From positions 3,986,001-4,050,000 of the forward strand of contig CAMQGK010000008.1 in NCBI GenBank assembly GCA_947000775.1: a stretch of DNA of 64,000 nt. The letters are read 5' to 3'. This document shows, in pieces, positions 45,501 to 57,495 of this stretch. The stretch comes from Pterois miles (taxonomy: Eukaryota > Chordata > Actinopteri > Perciformes > Scorpaenidae). The position numbers and the translations under genes are program-made. The notes beneath the pieces are model-generated. The model did no database searches. It had not been told where the DNA came from and saw only the letters and a list, made by a program, of their open reading frames with translations. The stretch's first letter is position 1; the number at the start of each line of letters is the position of its first letter.

Positions 45501-47094
45501 AAGGAAAGGGTTCCTTAAATGAAAAGGTTTATACTGATTTTACAAAAACAACAACAAAAGCGCCCAAACTGCATGTTTTATACAACTATTGATGTCACCC
45601 ACAATGTTTTCAATTACAACCAGTTGGAACACAGATTTCAATCTCACTCACATCCTGCAAATCGCTCATCAACACCCAACAATGAGAGTGAAAACAAACT
45701 CTTATTATGTTTCACCTGCTCTGTGTTGAAGTGTTCTTACATTTTGTGCGGGGATGAGGAGCTCAAACAGCATAACTGTTGTCATACCCTGTGCCAATTA
45801 TTTCACATATTTGATGGAGGGTGGGGGGGGGCTATAACTTCCCCCAAAACTTGGTGTTTCACTTCTGCACAGGCATTGATCTCAATGTAGTGAGGTCTTG
45901 CTAACAGAGCTTAAGGCTAACAAGGTGAAAAAATAATAACAAGCAAACCCAAAGAAGAGGTCTGTGACCTGACTGCACTGCTGCTATTCCCTCAATCCAA
46001 ATCACCCGATGTATTACTCCTGCCGGGATAGACGGGCACTAAGTGGAAAGTATGGATGGGGTGTTTGTTATCCGTGACCCGGCGCCGCCTGACCCTGCGC
46101 TGCAAAGCACAGAAATTAGAGGAAAGCTCTTGAAAAGCTTTCCAGTCTTTTTTATCTGTGTGCTTAACGACATGAATCATCACAGGCTGAGGGAAGAGGC
46201 TGAAATGGAGAACACAAAAAAATGGCAGGTGAACTGAACAACAACCACTCAGCGCTGCAGCATATGGTGGCCGGCGTCCACGGCCGTATTTTTCTCCTGT
46301 ATTTGTTACTCCAAACTCTCTATGAAGAGCTTTTGGCATGTCAGCAAAAGCTGTTGGAAAAGCAAATAGTCATTATCTCCTACCCAGGCAACTCTGAGCA
46401 GCTTGTTGCCTAGCATGAGGCCGTCTGCTGATGATGTAAGCCCATGCACTTCACAAGCACCTTCAAAAACATATTATTTTATCACTCGATGCAGCGCTTC
46501 ATGTCTTTTTCTGTATTGTGAATAAATTCATTATTGACCAAAGCATCTACGAGGACACTCTCTGAGCACAAACAACAAATAGTGGTAAAAAAAAAAAAAA
46601 AAAAAAAAAAACATCCTAGAAAAGCCTTGAAATCATGCTTTGTGTAGTAGTGGTTGAATGTAATCATGTACATTTACTCAAGTACTGCAGTACAATTGGA
46701 TCCACCAAATTTCTCCTCTTAACCTCTCAGGTCATTTCATCTAAAGTGAGCCAATGTACCTTTTGCTGAACAGCCGCCACTGTGGCTACAAGTGACAGTA
46801 ACAGGATGATGGTAACCGCCAAAAGTTAGCAGTAAGTAACAGTAACAGCAGCACGAAGAGAGGGGAGTCACAGCATCAGCAAACTGACTCAGTAATGTCT
46901 GACACACAGACATATCCATCTAAAGTCAGCTAACGTTAGCCGCCATAAACTGGTAAACCAAGTAAGCAAAATCCCAGAGCAAACTTAAATAAGCAATGTG
47001 TTTTATTGCTTATCAATTCCACTTTTAATTTGTAGGAGGAGTGTTATAGTTACATACTCAGATTTATCTCGTGACCTGACCTCTAGTTTGGGAA
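45501..47094. other. Repeat-poor tract with a poly(A) run
   Basis: A 123-codon frame at 45519-45890 has no recognisable motif and includes a G-run. The 46030-46430 stretch is evenly composed and might be conserved non-coding DNA. Twenty-five A residues lie at 46587-46611. A TTTACTCAAGTACTGCAGTA fragment near 46674 belongs to a dispersed repeat related to the 91-bp array. Confidence 0.4.
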
Positions 47095-47825
47095 CCACTG
47101 GACCAAACACATAGTCACCGTGACGCCACCCACTGATTTATGGACTGGCATTGTGAAGCCTCAGGTTTGTCACCATTTTGGTTTTTGGTCGTCGCCATCT
47201 TGGCTTTTTGCAAGCAGAAGTGACACGAGAGTGTGGAGCTAAATACAACCAAAACCTGAACACCACAATGTTACAATTAACTTTCACGAACTAAAAACAC
47301 TGTGAAAGGGTTGAAGTTCTGAGATGAAAACATGGATAACTCCTAGACCGGGAAATCGTGTCTAGAAGGGGACCCACGAGTTGGGTTAGGCCTTAGTTTA
47401 GGTTAGACATTGGTTTTGATTAATTAAGGTTAGGCTAGGTCGTCGGTCTCACTAAAGTTTTTGCAATTTGTGCTAGACATGGCAACATGGTGGGAGCAAC
47501 CTGTCAATCACACAAGGTTGCCATGTCCTAAAGCATCCCCTGCTTTATGGTCTATTTGACTCTAAACGGGACCTTAATTTACTAAATGAACATCATGCTG
47601 CATTGAAGAAGACTTGAAACTAGTGATTGAGACCATAAACTCATGTTTACAATGTTTACTGAGGTAATAAATCAAGTGAGAAGTAGGCTCATTTTCTAAT
47701 ACAATCTGACTTAGTTCTGCAACCAGAGGAGTCGCCCCCTGCTGGCCATTAGAAAGAATGACAGTTTAAGGCTCTTCAGCATTGGCTTCACTTTTCAGAC
47801 CCACAGGCTGCCCGCTGGTTAAAAC
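47095..47825 (+). repeat. Interspersed repeat family A, copy 6 (most complete)
   Basis: About 730 bp covering both parts of the family: ACATAGTCACCGTGACGCCA at the start, CGCCATCTTGGCTTTTTGCA, GGGAGCAACCTGTCAATCAC, ACTCATGTTTACAATGTTTA, the uninterrupted SINE site GAGGTAATAAATCAAGTGAG, and GAGGAGTCGCCCCCTGCTGG near the end. No coding frame and no clear terminal inverted repeat. Useful as the local reference for the family. Confidence 0.8.
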
Positions 47826-50800
47826 ACCTCCACCAGGTACAGCAGTAAAATGCTACTTAGAGTATGCATTGACACACTTTGTAGTACAGTTGTTTTTACA
47901 CTGTTTTATTGGTACTTTTACTTGAGTAAAGGACGTGAATGCTTCTTCCACAGCTGGTGCAGAAAGACATCAGTATTCTTCACTCTCCTGTTGCACAAAT
48001 TGTTAAATGTGTTTTGTTGCCTCTTCTACAGAGTTAAAGGTTTAAGGTTTGATCTTGTTTCCAACAAAAGATATTACTGGCAGTGCTGGACACAGTGATA
48101 TAAATGAAAAAAAAAAAAAACAACAACCAACAAGCAGGCAGGCGCCTACCATACTTGTGTTTAGTGTAGAGTTTGGGTTAGGAGGGGTTGCGTTTTCCAT
48201 TAATCCATATCTCGTACTACACCCCTGAATTCTGTTAGAAAGACGAAACTGGCTGCTTTGGTATCAACTGCCATTCAGGGAAATTAGTGACTCTGTTAGT
48301 TTTAAATACACTAATATCAAAAGGGAGAATTTTATATTAGGATGGGAATAAACAAGGGTTGTAAAAACACAAAACTGCATCATTAAAATGTCATAATCCA
48401 CAAGGGTGAAACTCAGATCCAATTCATTTAATCAGAAAATGACTCTGATTGAACAGACAGAGAAGGGAGGAGGGAAAAATAACTTTGAACTAAAGGTCAT
48501 ATCAGCAGAGCAAAACTCAGGGGCCTTTTTCCAGCGATTGGGGCCTGTTTGTAATGGATTTCGAAAAAATCAGCCCCTATCTATAGGGTGCCATATATCT
48601 CTCCTGGCAGCGCTGTCATATGACATTCGAAGGCCTGAAAGTGACAGATATTTACAAGTTTAATTTAAGACGGCATCATGCCCTCCGTGGAAGGGAAATT
48701 TTGAAAAATAGGCGCTATGCTAGCGTGGACACTGGGGATATGACAATCCATGATTAGAAATTGATTTTTCCTTCTTTAACCCCAGGTTCAATTATCGGGC
48801 TTTATGTTTGATGGGACCATAATGGCGCATATCTGCAAATACAGCCTGCCGCGGCTCATGCCATTTTGTTTTCTTTCCCATCAGGTCCGATCGAGCTGTA
48901 ATTGATTCACTAATTGCCTTTAATTATAAAGTAAATGACTTCTTTCTGCCGTGAGTTGGGTTGGTGGTTATCAAAGGAGGAGTTAATAAACTGGATGATA
49001 GGTTAATAATCACAATCAGCGCTGTAATTCTCATTAGATCCAAATACGCATAAAGAAATGCAGATACTTCATGAGCATATAATTGCTTTGTGTAAGATCA
49101 TCGCAATCTTGATGACAATTATATTTGCGGAATCAAACCTAAATCAATCACGCATAACCTTGAATGTGACCATTGTTATTCTTGAAATATTTTGATTTTC
49201 CCTTCCCTTTGCTTGTCCTGTGGTGGAGGTTACGCCGGAGTAGCTGCCACTGAGCTATTTGCAGCTTATTGAGGGAAATGAATCACAGGACGGACATTTT
49301 TCCTGCGCATTATTTCTAAAACAAAAGTTCCCCGGCTTGTCGGGGGCTGAGATTTCTGCTGCTGTTGTGGTTGTTGTCGAGTTAAACACACCGCTTGCTT
49401 TGCCACCCCTGATAAATAAAACATTGAAGTGCTTCGGGAGAAAGAGGGGGCTGCCTCCCTGCCTGCATTTCCCTGAATGCACTGCGGACACTGTGTCTCT
49501 GCTTTGACACCACACATGCTGGTTTTCCCCCTCCGGCACTCGCCCCATCCCACCCCGTATACACTCTGAAAATATTCATGCTTATTCTGAAACTTGTAAT
49601 CTCCCCAGAGTGTGCACAGGACGCCCAGCAAACGTACTGTACTCATCATGCATTTGCATGAACGCCTTCGCGCACAAAGACAAAGATTGAAAACAGAGAT
49701 AGTTCTGCTGCATTAGTCCCTCGCTTTACTGTTTGACTAATCCCCTCAAACATTTATTGGTTTTCTTCCAGATAATATCGTTAATAAATGTTTGAGCTAA
49801 AAAGAGTGAGCTAAACTGCAGCTGCGAGAAAACACAGGAGAGACTGTTTCACTTCCTAGCCCATGGACTACAAACGTGACCATTCCTAAACGCCTAACAC
49901 GCCGCCCTGTCAGCGTGCTCTCAGACGCCTCGCCGTGCTCCGAACAAACACTCGCCGAGTGCTTTCTGCACAGTCAAACATCATACATTCAAAGATAAGA
50001 ACCGCATGAATAATTGAAACCGCGCACTGAATGGCATGACATGAGAGAGGAAAAAAGAAATATCAATGCGGGTAGCGTCTGGGCACCTCCTTTTACTGCC
50101 TCGAAAATAAACAAGGAAATGAACAAAATGGGGGCCCAGAAAAGCCCTATGAAAATTTAATGGATGGATATTATTTAGCGGTGCGCTGAATGGCTGTTGT
50201 AAGGTTCAAAAGATTTTTCTCTTGGGCGAGGACCACGTTGTGGCACGTGAGCTGAATACAGTGGAAGGGTTTCCCACTGTAGAGATTTGTTCAGGAGTCA
50301 AACACCATAATGGTGATGAACTACACTGTAAGACAAAGAGCAAAAAGTCAACCGTCTGGTGAAATACAAATACTGAAAATTTCAACAGCTCAATGTGATA
50401 AGAAAGCTGGTGCAGGGAAGATGACGAAGGTTTCGTTTCACAGAGCTTATTTCACAGCCAATGTAAAGAGAAAGTTTTTGCTTTTCTGTGCTTTCCATTA
50501 CCTTGCAGGATCTGAATTGTCCTGGTGTGATAAATTGAACCAACTCTTCAATTATTTGCAGATCGCAGGGTTGGCACATACGATAGCTGTGATCATGTCA
50601 TATCATTAATCACTCACGCACAAGCAAAAATCAAACATTTTCAGAGCACTGCATTTTATGATACTCTTAAAGGATTGTTCAGGAAGTTAGGGGGTGAAAG
50701 AAAACAGAAATACTGAGTATCGTGATATTATGTATTGTGTTACTGTATCGATTATAAAAACACTATTGAAATTTTATTAGGTGTTTACTGTGATGATTAC

Positions 50801-50879
50801 AAAAACATTTTTTAAAATTACACTTTATCGCAATATACTGAAACACAACCCCTGTATCATGATATTGTATTACTTGACT
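47826..50879. other. Long repeat-poor tract, best candidate for conserved non-coding DNA
   Basis: About 3 kb that shares no long repeat with the rest of the window. Composition is even, and 48800-49200 holds dense homeodomain-like cores. Frames at 49255-49649 overlap on both strands and look non-coding. No exon was recognised. The regulatory interpretation is inference. Confidence 0.4.
48899..48926 (+). promoter_or_regulatory. Cluster of homeodomain core motifs
   Basis: TAATTGATT (48899), TAATTG (48911) and TAATTA (48921) fall within 28 bp in repeat-free DNA. Such clustering is common in developmental enhancers, but AT-rich DNA also produces it by chance. Confidence 0.25.
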
Positions 50880-52180
50880 CTCCCAATACACAAACATACG
50901 CTTCATCGCTTTCTTGCCAAGAGGTACAGTGAATGAGCAGTTTGATACCACTCTTATGTCTACACAGTATGTAGCTGAAGCCAGGAGCTGGTTAGCTTAG
51001 CTTAGCATAAAGCCTGGAAACAGAGGGAAACAGCTAGCCTGGATCTGCAAACATCTTAATTTGTATAAAAACCGAGGTGTAAAAACTAGGGTTGTCAAAG
51101 CAATGCAATACTAATAAATTTCTTTTAACACCACTAATTTTCTTTAACGCATCAACAAACAAGAGTGATGACATAGTTATAATATCTGTCTCCCCTTTAA
51201 AGACACGCCCACTTTATGATGCAGCTGTTGAGTTTTGGGCTTCATTTTGTCATGTTATGATTTGAGCATACAGTATTGTTTATGCTAAATGCAGTACCTG
51301 GACAATATTTGTCATTGTTTTGTGTTAATTGATTTCCAGTAATAGACTTTCACATGACACACTGAAAATCTGGTGTCCAAACTGAACATTAAATTGACAT
51401 GCAGAAGGACCTGAAACTGTCACAATTAATTACAATGGAAAAATTTAAGTCCATTATAAAGAATCAAGAAAATAGCACTACTGGTTGATGTAAGTGCTCC
51501 TGATTTTGTCACTGAACTATTTTGATATTGACCTGTTTGTACATGACAGCTGTTGTTGTGTTGCATACATAACTGCATATGATACGTGTTCACTCCTGGT
51601 GTGTGACTGCTGTATTTGTCTGTTTGTATTGTTTGTTTTTATTGTTGTAACAACGTTTGTGCTGCCCTCTTGGTCAGGTCACTCTTGGAACAGAGATTTT
51701 ACTCTCAATGAGTTTTTCACCTGCTTAAATAAAGGATGTAGCATATTTTTCCACCCCCATGTTGATAAGAGTATTAAATATTTGACAAATCTCCCTTTAA
51801 GGTACATTTTGAACAGATAAAATTTGCAGTTGCAAATTCTATCTGTTTCTTCTGCTCAACAATCGCGATTAAATATTTTAATCAATTGACAGCCCAGTTA
51901 AAACAATTGACAGATTTACGGGGTGTTACCTTACGGACTGTTTCTTGAGTGGGAGCAGCGACTTCCTCCTCTGGTTGCCTGGCAACTACACTGCTTGCAG
52001 GTTCAGCACTTTGATTTTCCACAGATTAAACATACGAGATATAACATGTTAAATAGTGAGCTTTAGAGGTACTGGTAGGCGGATTTTGATACCTTTGGAC
52101 ATTTCCCCATTTTCAGCCTTTATGATAAGCTAAGCTAACCAGCTGCTGGCTCCAGCCACACATTTACCAAACAACTGTGA
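50880..52180. mobile_element. Family F element with inverted ends, interrupted by a hAT-type insertion
   Basis: The left part (GCTTTCTTGCCAAGAGGTAC, GAGCTGGTTAGCTTAGCTTA) and right part (AAGCTAAGCTAACCAGCTGC, GGCTCCAGCC) are inverted relatives. The host sequence runs up to 51086 and resumes at 51897 with GATTTACGGGGTGTTACC. A 37.6-kb fragment belongs to the same family. Non-coding; outer limits are approximate. Confidence 0.7.
51087..51896 (-). mobile_element. hAT-type element with 8-bp target duplication (family H, copy 6)
   Basis: The ends TAGGGTTGTCAAAG and CAATTGACAGCCCA are inverted. The flanks GTAAAAAC (51079-51086) and GTTAAAAC (51897-51904) form an 8-bp target duplication with one difference. 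The right part matches other copies (CATGTTGATAAGAGTATTAA, ACAAATCTCCCTTTAAGGTA), while the middle is replaced by unrelated AT-rich sequence. A 108-codon frame inside (51494-51820) has no transposase features. Confidence 0.8.
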
Positions 52181-55100
52181 GAGCTGAAAGAAAACAAACC
52201 AGCATATTTCCCAAAATGTGCAACTTTCTTTCTTTCTGGTAAATGTAAAGATCATTTACCATTGCCTTCAGACTGAGCAATAAGTAATAATTCCCATTTA
52301 AGATCAAATCCAGTGAGACAGAAATATGAGAAAACAACCTTCAAACTAAAATGCTTAACTTCATTTGGGGCATTTAAATCTAAAATAGAATAATTGATTG
52401 GCACTAAAGACTGGTGAGGTTCAGTTTGCCACTGATCTGCTCTCACAGCTCCGCTGTTTGTTCCTTTGCAATATTAATGAAAACCTAATTGCTGTGGTGA
52501 GATCACGATCACGAACTAAACAATATTCCACAGACTGTCTAATCCTGTTTATATTGGCCACCGCTCTCTTTCTGTTGTGCCGCTCCCACGGATTTGTCCC
52601 TCCTCAGCGGCAGGTTGTTTGCACCTTAAGATGGCTGCCATCTGTTGAGGATCCGCTGAGGACATCCTCCTGCTTACCAACATAGCTGACAGGATATAAT
52701 GATGGATTACTTTATTAGAGAATATAATGAGACAATATTTAACACTTCACCCATTTCAAATCGGATTTTCACACTTATTTCAACTATGCTTGCAGATTTT
52801 TTTGTGGCGCTTTTGAATAAAAATCAATTGCATGTCTTATGACTATAATTCAGCTTTGCTGAGCCATTCTCTAGTTCTAAAGCTGCACTAATCAATACAT
52901 TACTAGTCCTTTAATGGAAGAGTAAGCACTGCAGAAGTATTGTACAGAAAAAATACATTTACGAGTATGGGTATTTGCAGGTTCATCACAGGTTTGAGTG
53001 TAAATGTACTAAAACTGATGTCTATTAGGGCTTTGGCAACGCACTTTTGGAAGCGCAACGTCAAAACATGTGAAAAACACAGGAAATTAAATGTTTTTAT
53101 TCACTGGTTTACAGCCAGTCCTTTGACTACTAGCCACAGCCATGTCCTTCAAGCCGGTAGCCCTGCTGTAATGGAGATGCAAATCCCTGCTGTGCTGGGC
53201 TGATGCACCAAATCAACCCGAGTATGCTCTAACTCTTTCTGACAGTCTCTTCTGGAAGACATTCATATTGTTGTAGGACAGGAATAACTGTGTGAAGTAT
53301 ATAAAAAAAGAAAGCTTGAGAGAGGCGTTTCTTTAGCTCTGCTTCCGCTGGCCAATCACTGCATGACGTGGTCGTGAATGTCGGATTGTTTCCAAAGCTT
53401 TTCAGCATCCTATAAGTAGATCTGTTGGACACGTTTAGGTTATTTCAGTCAAATCTCAAGGGGCACGACTTTGAGACTGTGGGTGGAAATTTCCATTAGT
53501 TGAACTTTAAACTGTCCCCATCATGATGTAAGAATGATGGACATGTAGCCTTATTATATTATATTATACCTGTATGTTGGCTGTATGTATGGTTTCCAGT
53601 GGAAGTTCAAGGGGAGCTGTATAGTTGACGATTATAATCTTTTCATTAAGTGGTTGATTGACTCGCTGGTGGTTTTGCTTGAGCTTCCAATTACATGCAT
53701 CGGATGCAAAGCATAGAAAAACAGAAATGACATAACGCCAGAGAGAAAAATAGCAGTCTGAAAGTGAGTCAGCTGCCAGAAACTGCTTTCCCTTCTCTTT
53801 TTCTGTTTCTGAACTGTACCTTGCTGAGAAGGTATTGTGAGGAATAACGGCTAATCCACTGGGAGGATGTCTTAGACTATTCCAGGAGAAAAAAGGCTGT
53901 TTCAGCAAGTAGCAAAGTACAGGAGCAATGGCAATGACAAGGCCCCCCCACCCCCCGCACTTTACATACAAATAGCTGTCAAAATAAAATTGCCTATTTT
54001 GAATAAGAGTATGCCTGGGACGAAAACACAAATATATGAAAGGACAAAGCAGCCCAGTGGAACAGACAGAGAGAGCATGAAATAAGATATTAATGTGTTC
54101 TAAATTGAAATACATTGCGTTATGACTTTGCAAATAAAGTAAACTCATGTCATTTTCATCACTTTTTTAATATAAATGTCGTTATTAGTTTTGATATTTT
54201 GTTCCCGGTTGCTTCCCATTATGGAACGTAATAATATTTTTCATTGTGAGAGGTCGCCGTGGTGTCTCGACAGGGGTCAATAAAAGGTTGGCCTCTTGAA
54301 AAAAGCAAGATGAACATGACGATTATTTGCAACAGAGACCACATTAGTGTAGTGGTCTCAAGTGCTCAAAAGGTAATTATAATTATTATGGTAAACACAA
54401 ATAAAACTTTAAGAAGGCATCTTATTTTACACAGAGCTTTGGTTCGTCTGCTTTTGTAGAAAGGTCTTAAAGTCAAATATATTCTGAGTTTATCTCGCCA
54501 CAGAAATCTAATAATATTAACCACCCAGCTATATTTGAATGATAATAAAAATCAGCATCTCTATAAAATTAGCAGTATTCTCTGCTCTGAAATGCTGAAG
54601 GCTAATCCACTGAACGTCAGGCTACCTTGGATGGAGATCAAATAATTCAATAATGTGACTTTTCTAGACTTTCCTAATGTTATCAATCCGAATTGATCAA
54701 ATTCTCAAAATAAAACGAGTCAATTTGCATTCTTGTCGTGACGCTCACAGCAATTTATCCACCGTTTTATAGCCGCAACAGCAGCAACAAGGTAGGCTAC
54801 GGCGGAGAGACAAGTCAGTACTATATAGTTCAGTCTTTTCACACGTTTTCAGCAGTTATTTTCTAATGTGAATAATGTGTTTAGAGATCAGTGCAACCTG
54901 AGGGTTTGAGATGTGTACATTAACGTTTCAATACTCTTAACTAACTCACCAGTGTCAAAATTAGCAAGAAAGAGCTTTACTACAAGCTTTACTACTTCAC
55001 CACCTCCTTCGGGTTTGATGCCGGCAGACGTGGTAGGGCTTGGTAGGGAATTGTTGAATTGGCCGCACCTAATGCATTCCAATACAAGAGCCCCGCCATA

Positions 55101-56984
55101 ACATGAATCTTTACAAAACTCATAACGTTCAATTTTTGGAGACAGAAATGTGTAAATTCAATCATATAGTTGCGTTTATTGAAGTCATAGTTTAGTGTTC
55201 CTGCACTGGACCACATTATACTGAGGTTTGTTTTTTCTCTTCATTTACATGCATGAGGGGGCAGAATATCAGAAATACATCTGAATATAATGCAGTCCAG
55301 TACAGCATCACTGACTATGACCTCAGTGTTAAAACATCTTATTAAATTAATGAAAGTAGATTTTATGGCAGATATATCAGATTGCATTAGGGTGTACCTA
55401 ATAAAGTGGACACAGAGTGAACTATTTCATACTAAAATGCTATATACTTGGTATGGAGTTGGCACCTTTTGGTAGGTGTACTTTCAGGGAAATAAATTAC
55501 AAGAAAGTTCAGAGAGATGACATGAAACTGCAGTTATAACACTGCAGAGTCTTAAACCAGCCGTATAAGATGGAATTTGAGCTGTGATCACATTTATGGC
55601 CGTCACTATAAATCTAGCAGCTAAATTTGATCAGAGCCAAGCCCATGAGGTCAAAGGTCAAATTGCACTAGAAAACCTCTATAAGCCGTCACTTAATTTG
55701 GTTTCTGGAGTGCCGTAATCACTGACCATTATTAGCTCCATCACATAATGTAAGATATATGAGGCGAGAATGGCCGAGGCATTATGTTTGTGATATTCAT
55801 TTTGATTTTAAGCAACAGCCATATAGATAGAATAATCAAGAAAAATGAGACGATTATCCATCAAGGGCATTACGCGGCAGGAGCCAATTTATCCCCGATG
55901 AGAAGGCTCTGAATGGGCTTGATAAATCATCAAGAAAGGGGATATCATTTGGCCTCACAGCGAAAAAAACTGTAGCGCAAGCATATTTCAAACCATTAAG
56001 GGCTAAAGTTAGCTCTCACACCCCCTCCCGCCAATCCATCAAAGGGTGTGCAGTCTTTAGTGTGAGGCTGGGCTGTGTGCTTGTGAGGTGCCCTAAAGAA
56101 CAAATATTTCATTTTCATTAGTTACCAGGTAGTGTGTGCCTCCGGGCCCGGACAGGCTTTCTCAATGTCTGAGTGTAAATCGCTCCAGGGACAATAAGGG
56201 ATGGAGAAAAAGTTTTCAACCACTTTCCAGTTGGAACAAGGTTGGAGAAATACTGAATATCATAAGAGGATATTCATCTCACTTTAAGTCGTTCTTAAGA
56301 GTACTGCTGATATGGCTCTGCTTCCTTCTGCAATGATTATCACTCTGCCTGTAGACACAGAGGGTGTGATGGTAACTAATGACCAACCTTTGGTGTAATG
56401 GCCTTGTTTTTCTTACAACAGTTTGTTCAGACTTGCTCACATTACTGCTCATATACTTTTTATCCATCACGGCCACTCGAAGCTGGTGAAGTACATTAGC
56501 AGATAATGAACTACAGGCAACATAAAAAGTCCGCCATTCCCCTCATGAGTCATGACTTAGGAAATAAAAACAGATCTCTGGAGTAAAGCTCAAATGCTTT
56601 GTTGATTAATCAATTAATCGATTAATTGGTCAACAGGAAATACTTGAATGTATTTGCAGGCAGTAACATCCCCTCTAAATAGTGGTTTCTGTAGTTAGCG
56701 TTGTAGTCTGTCATTCCCTCATGAGTTGGGATATAAACACAGCTCTCCGGCGTAGATGATTGATGATTAAATGATTAGTCAACACTGACTTGGTTTTACA
56801 CAGAACAGTAGAACATGGTTACGTCACATAATGTTTTTGTCTGACCCGTCCATCCAACACAACCTCCTCCCTACGCACACTTTGTCGCCTGACTTCCTTA
56901 GCAACAGCTCTGCACGTCCTGGCTCACTATTATGTGTGTTATATACAAATACAGCAAGCTGCATCATGGGTAAAAAAAAAAAAA
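52181..56984. other. Long repeat-poor tract, no gene recognised
   Basis: Nearly 4.8 kb without a placeable repeat. The minus-strand frame at 53564-54148 (194 codons) is the longest outside repeats but shows no known domain and is treated as chance. The 55550-56340 part, which holds a perfect DR1, looks like conserved non-coding sequence. A family G-like fragment may lie at 56848-56912. Confidence 0.4.
55648..55660 (+). promoter_or_regulatory. Perfect DR1 nuclear-receptor element
   Basis: AGGTCAAAGGTCA, the same 13-mer as at 17290-17302, in repeat-free DNA. It matches the HNF4/RXR-type consensus. Neighbouring words (TTTATGGCCGTCACTATAAA, 55593) hint at a wider conserved block. Function is inferred. 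Confidence 0.4.
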
Positions 56985-57495
56985 TGTTGTTTTTATAAAA
57001 CGGTCACTATATCCTGACAGCAGTGCATGAGACAGGTAATATGAAAAAAATCAGCTCCTCCTAATAGCATCTGCACGATTTCACAGACCAGAGGAAAACA
57101 ACCAATCACACCAAACGGTCAAACTATGCAGCCCTGAACAAATATGAATCAATATTGTGTTACTGTAATAATTATTTCTCACCTCAAATGCATTCAGAAT
57201 CATCTTGTAGTTACTGTTTAGCTGTAGAATGAGATAGTTTGTGACCCGGCAGCCATGTTGAGAACAGCTGAGGAAACACCATGTACCGCCCACTAGCCGG
57301 AGCACAGCCAGTAGGAAAGCTCACTATGACATGACCTGTGATTGGCCGAAGTCTCCCGTCACGGGCTAGATTGTTTAAAGCCTGAAAACAGCCATGAAGG
57401 GGTGCAAAAGTCTTGCAGAACACTTTAATTACAATATGCTGAAAGGTTGTTATGGGATTTTAGCCAATGACGCCAAAAACGTCCTGCCTTGTTGC
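56985..57495. repeat. Interspersed repeat family E, copy 1
   Basis: Aligns along its length with 59370-59950: CGGTCACTATATCCTGACAG, AGTTTGTGACCCGGCAGCCA, ACCTGTGATTGGCC and ATTACAATATGCTGAAAGGT. Same orientation, 2.4 kb apart. No coding sequence; class unknown. Confidence 0.85.

Noticed and set aside
45519..45890. 123-codon plus-strand frame
   Set aside because: No known motif; it includes a G-run and irregular cysteine-rich sequence. Judged to be chance.
53564..54148. Longest frame outside repeats (194 codons, minus strand)
   Set aside because: No recognised domain, no plausible composition bias, and no splice or promoter context. One frame of this size can arise by chance in 64 kb read in six frames.
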